33,426 bases of DNA from Actinomortierella ambigua (Eukaryota > Mortierellomycota > Mortierellomycetes > Mortierellales > Mortierellaceae), in the NCBI GenBank assembly GCA_016098155.1, contig JAAAJB010000349.1, positions 3,981-37,406 of the forward strand. Reading direction: 5' to 3'. The notes under the pieces were generated by a model. It worked only from the letters and a program-made list of their open reading frames with translations. It was not told the origin of the DNA and did not search any database. The first letter of the stretch is position 1. Every line of letters starts with the position of its first letter. A program made the position numbers and the translations under genes. Of the stretch, positions 31,655-33,426 are shown piece by piece.

Positions 31655-33373
31655 CTAGAACATCCCCCAGTTATTTTGCTGGTTTGGGTTTGGAGGATTG
31701 TTGTTGCCGCTAAAGCCAAAGGCATTATTGAATTGGTTGTTGGGGGTACCCGTCGGGTTAGGGCTAGGGCTCATGCCTCCCATGCCCATATTACCCATAT
31801 TACCCATGTTGCCCATGCCACCCATGCCGCCCATGTTCCCCATCGGGTTGCTATTGAGAGTTCCTTGACCCATGCCCATACCCATACCCATGCCCATGGT
31901 CATGCCAGCTGATGTCGTCGGAGTGCTGTTGCCAAACATATTTTGTTGACCAGTACTGGCTCCAAACATATTGTTGCTGGATGCAGTCGCTGTTGTCGTC
32001 GTGCCAAACGGGTTTGTCTGCGACATGGCTCCTCCCATAGCACCACCAGCACCACCATTGCCACTAGCAAACATGTTCATGGAACCACCAGCCGAGGATA
32101 TCGGTGTTCCAAACATGTTGGCGCCTGTGGACATTTGACTGAAAGGGTTGTTGGTCAATGTGGACGTCATCATGGGTGCACTGGTGGCGGCGCTGGTGTT
32201 GGCCATTGACCACATGTTATCAAACGCCTGAGACGTAGGTTGCTGCTGCTGCTGCTGCTGCTGTGATGCTTGCTGCTGGAACATGTTGGAGTTTGTACTA
32301 AACATGTTGGCGGTAGCCTGGTTGCTGTTGAGGCTTCCACCCATGGCGCCTGCGCCAAACATGTTTTGGTTGTTGTTCATTGTCATGGCGCCCATGTTGC
32401 CCATGCCCATCTGACCCATGCTATTGTTGTTGTTGTTGTTGTTGGTATCGAACATGGCCAAGAGGTTGGCGTTGCTGTTGAGAACCGACTGCAGCTGGTT
32501 GTTATCTATTTACAGCATGAAATTGTTTCAAAAGCGCAAGGTTAAAATATCATTGTCGCAAACTATGAACCAATACAACACTTCTTCTTGTCTCTTCGTC
32601 TTGAGCAAGAAAAAGGAAAAAAAAAAATAGAAAAAAGACATAAATCCTTACCCATCGTTCCTCCTTGTTGTTGCATCATCTGCATCTGGCGCTGCATCAT
32701 CAAGAACTGTTGCTGCTGCTGTTGTTGTTGTAGCTGCTGCTGCTTCTCTTCCTCGGTAGGTCCAAAATCCACTAACAAGTCCTCCTTCCGTCCCGCTCCT
32801 CCAGTATTGCCACTCCTGCTTCCAGGCGGCGACAACAATGGTGGCAAAGAGGACGACGATGACGAGGCGCCACCCTGGTCACGAACGGCCTTTGCAATCT
32901 TGTCCCGTTCGTCAATCAAAATCCCAGCCGCCACCTCGGCATTCCCTCCCGCTCGACGCAAAGCCTCACGATTCATGGCCAAGTCGTGGAATCCCATGTT
33001 CCACAGGAGAGCCTCCTTGGTATCTTTCCCGCCACCACCACCTCCTCCTGCATTCCCAGTATTCATCGGCGACGATTTGCGTGCTGCAGCAGCAGCGCCA
33101 CTTGTCGAGTTGGAAGGTGACAGGGACTGATTTCTCGCTGGGCTCGACGTGGAAAGTCCAGCCGGTCCAGACCCAAGACGGCAAAGAATCTCGACGGCAG
33201 CCTGGACATCGCCATCCGTCGATTGAAGGACCTGGAGGTTGCGGGCATTGTCGGTAAAGCCCATTTCACGCAGCGATCGCACTTGCTCTGTGTAACGAGC
33301 AGAGGTCGTCACGCCGTTGTTGCTGCTGCCTCTTCCTCCTGAGAATGTGTTGCCATAGGCTGATCGTGAAGGC

Positions 33374-33425
<52 letters not shown>

Positions 33426-33426
33426 G
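31655..33426 (-). CDS. Two-UBA, NPF-motif protein (partial, N-terminus off window)
   Basis: Visible exons are 32652-33426 (open to the right edge) and 31655-32505, joined in phase by a 146-nt intron (GTAAGG...AAATAG). 541 residues are visible. The order is polyQ (at least 18 Gln), UBA domain 1 (about visible 44-85, with VRSLREMGFTDNARNLQVLQ), a Ser-rich linker, UBA domain 2 (about 135-175, ALLWNMGFHDLAMNREALRR), polyQ/Met, and a long Asn/Gly/Met/Gln-rich C-terminus with NNPFSQ and QTNPFGT motifs and ending NNWGMF. UBA domains bind ubiquitin and NPF motifs bind EH-domain proteins, so a role in endocytic or vesicle traffic is likely. Fungal Gts1/Ucp3-type proteins combine an N-terminal ArfGAP domain with UBA and such a tail; whether ArfGAP is present here cannot be seen. 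An alternative is another endocytic adaptor. Confidence 0.8.
33373..33426 (-). repeat. CAA trinucleotide run encoding polyQ
   Basis: Seventeen pure TTG triplets on + (CAA on the coding strand) plus one CTG, in frame with the UBA gene and reaching the window edge. The run may continue beyond it. Confidence 0.95.

Noticed and set aside
33373..33426. Triplet repeat as a possible CRISPR array
   Set aside because: A simple in-frame CAA run without spacers; the genome is eukaryotic.

Overview
This window is nuclear DNA of a filamentous fungus. Genes are spaced, carry short GT-AG introns (about 80-320 nt) with CTAAC/CTGAC-like branch sites, and encode fungal families: an IKS1-type kinase, a GCR1_C-domain regulator, LTV1, MED22 and an SLC25 carrier. 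Expanded Sel1-repeat genes, Gln/Ser/Asn-rich proteins and a GCR1_C protein suggest an early-diverging lineage such as Mortierellomycota or Mucoromycota. That placement is inference from gene style; no marker gene proves it.

Region 1 (1-8765) is a one-directional tandem array of Sel1-repeat genes on the + strand. Three copies look intact (347-1453, 2889-3895, 7562-8765) and three are decayed (about 1685-2190, 4481-5270, 5966-6965). In the intact copies, and in the last decayed one, the ATG is followed at once by a GT donor, so exon 1 appears to end exactly with the start codon. A block of upstream non-coding DNA is duplicated with the genes.

Region 2 (9718-22485) is a minus-strand run: LTV1 (40S assembly factor), a 1030-residue Gln-rich protein with a coiled coil and a C-terminal GCR1_C-like DNA-binding domain, and an 8-exon IKS1-family kinase of 1638 residues with C-terminal membrane segments. 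All eight IKS1 exons join in phase.

Region 3 (22486-31181) starts with MED22 (Mediator head subunit), divergent from IKS1. A 2.4-kb pyrimidine-rich stretch without a convincing gene follows, then a minus-strand Ser/Pro-rich protein of unknown function, a 1.4-kb divergent intergenic region, and a five-exon mitochondrial carrier most like the NAD+/nucleotide carriers. The carrier has one GC-AG intron. Its first exon also holds a second, out-of-frame ATG that could be spliced to a separate 54-codon reading frame inside the first intron.

Region 4 (31655-33426) is the 3' part of a minus-strand gene with two UBA domains, NPF motifs and polyQ. It runs off the right edge.

The genes do not form one pathway. 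The most unusual items are the conserved start-codon-only exon of the Sel1 array and the possible dual-coding first exon of the carrier locus. Exon models were made by hand from splice consensus and reading phase, without transcript data.
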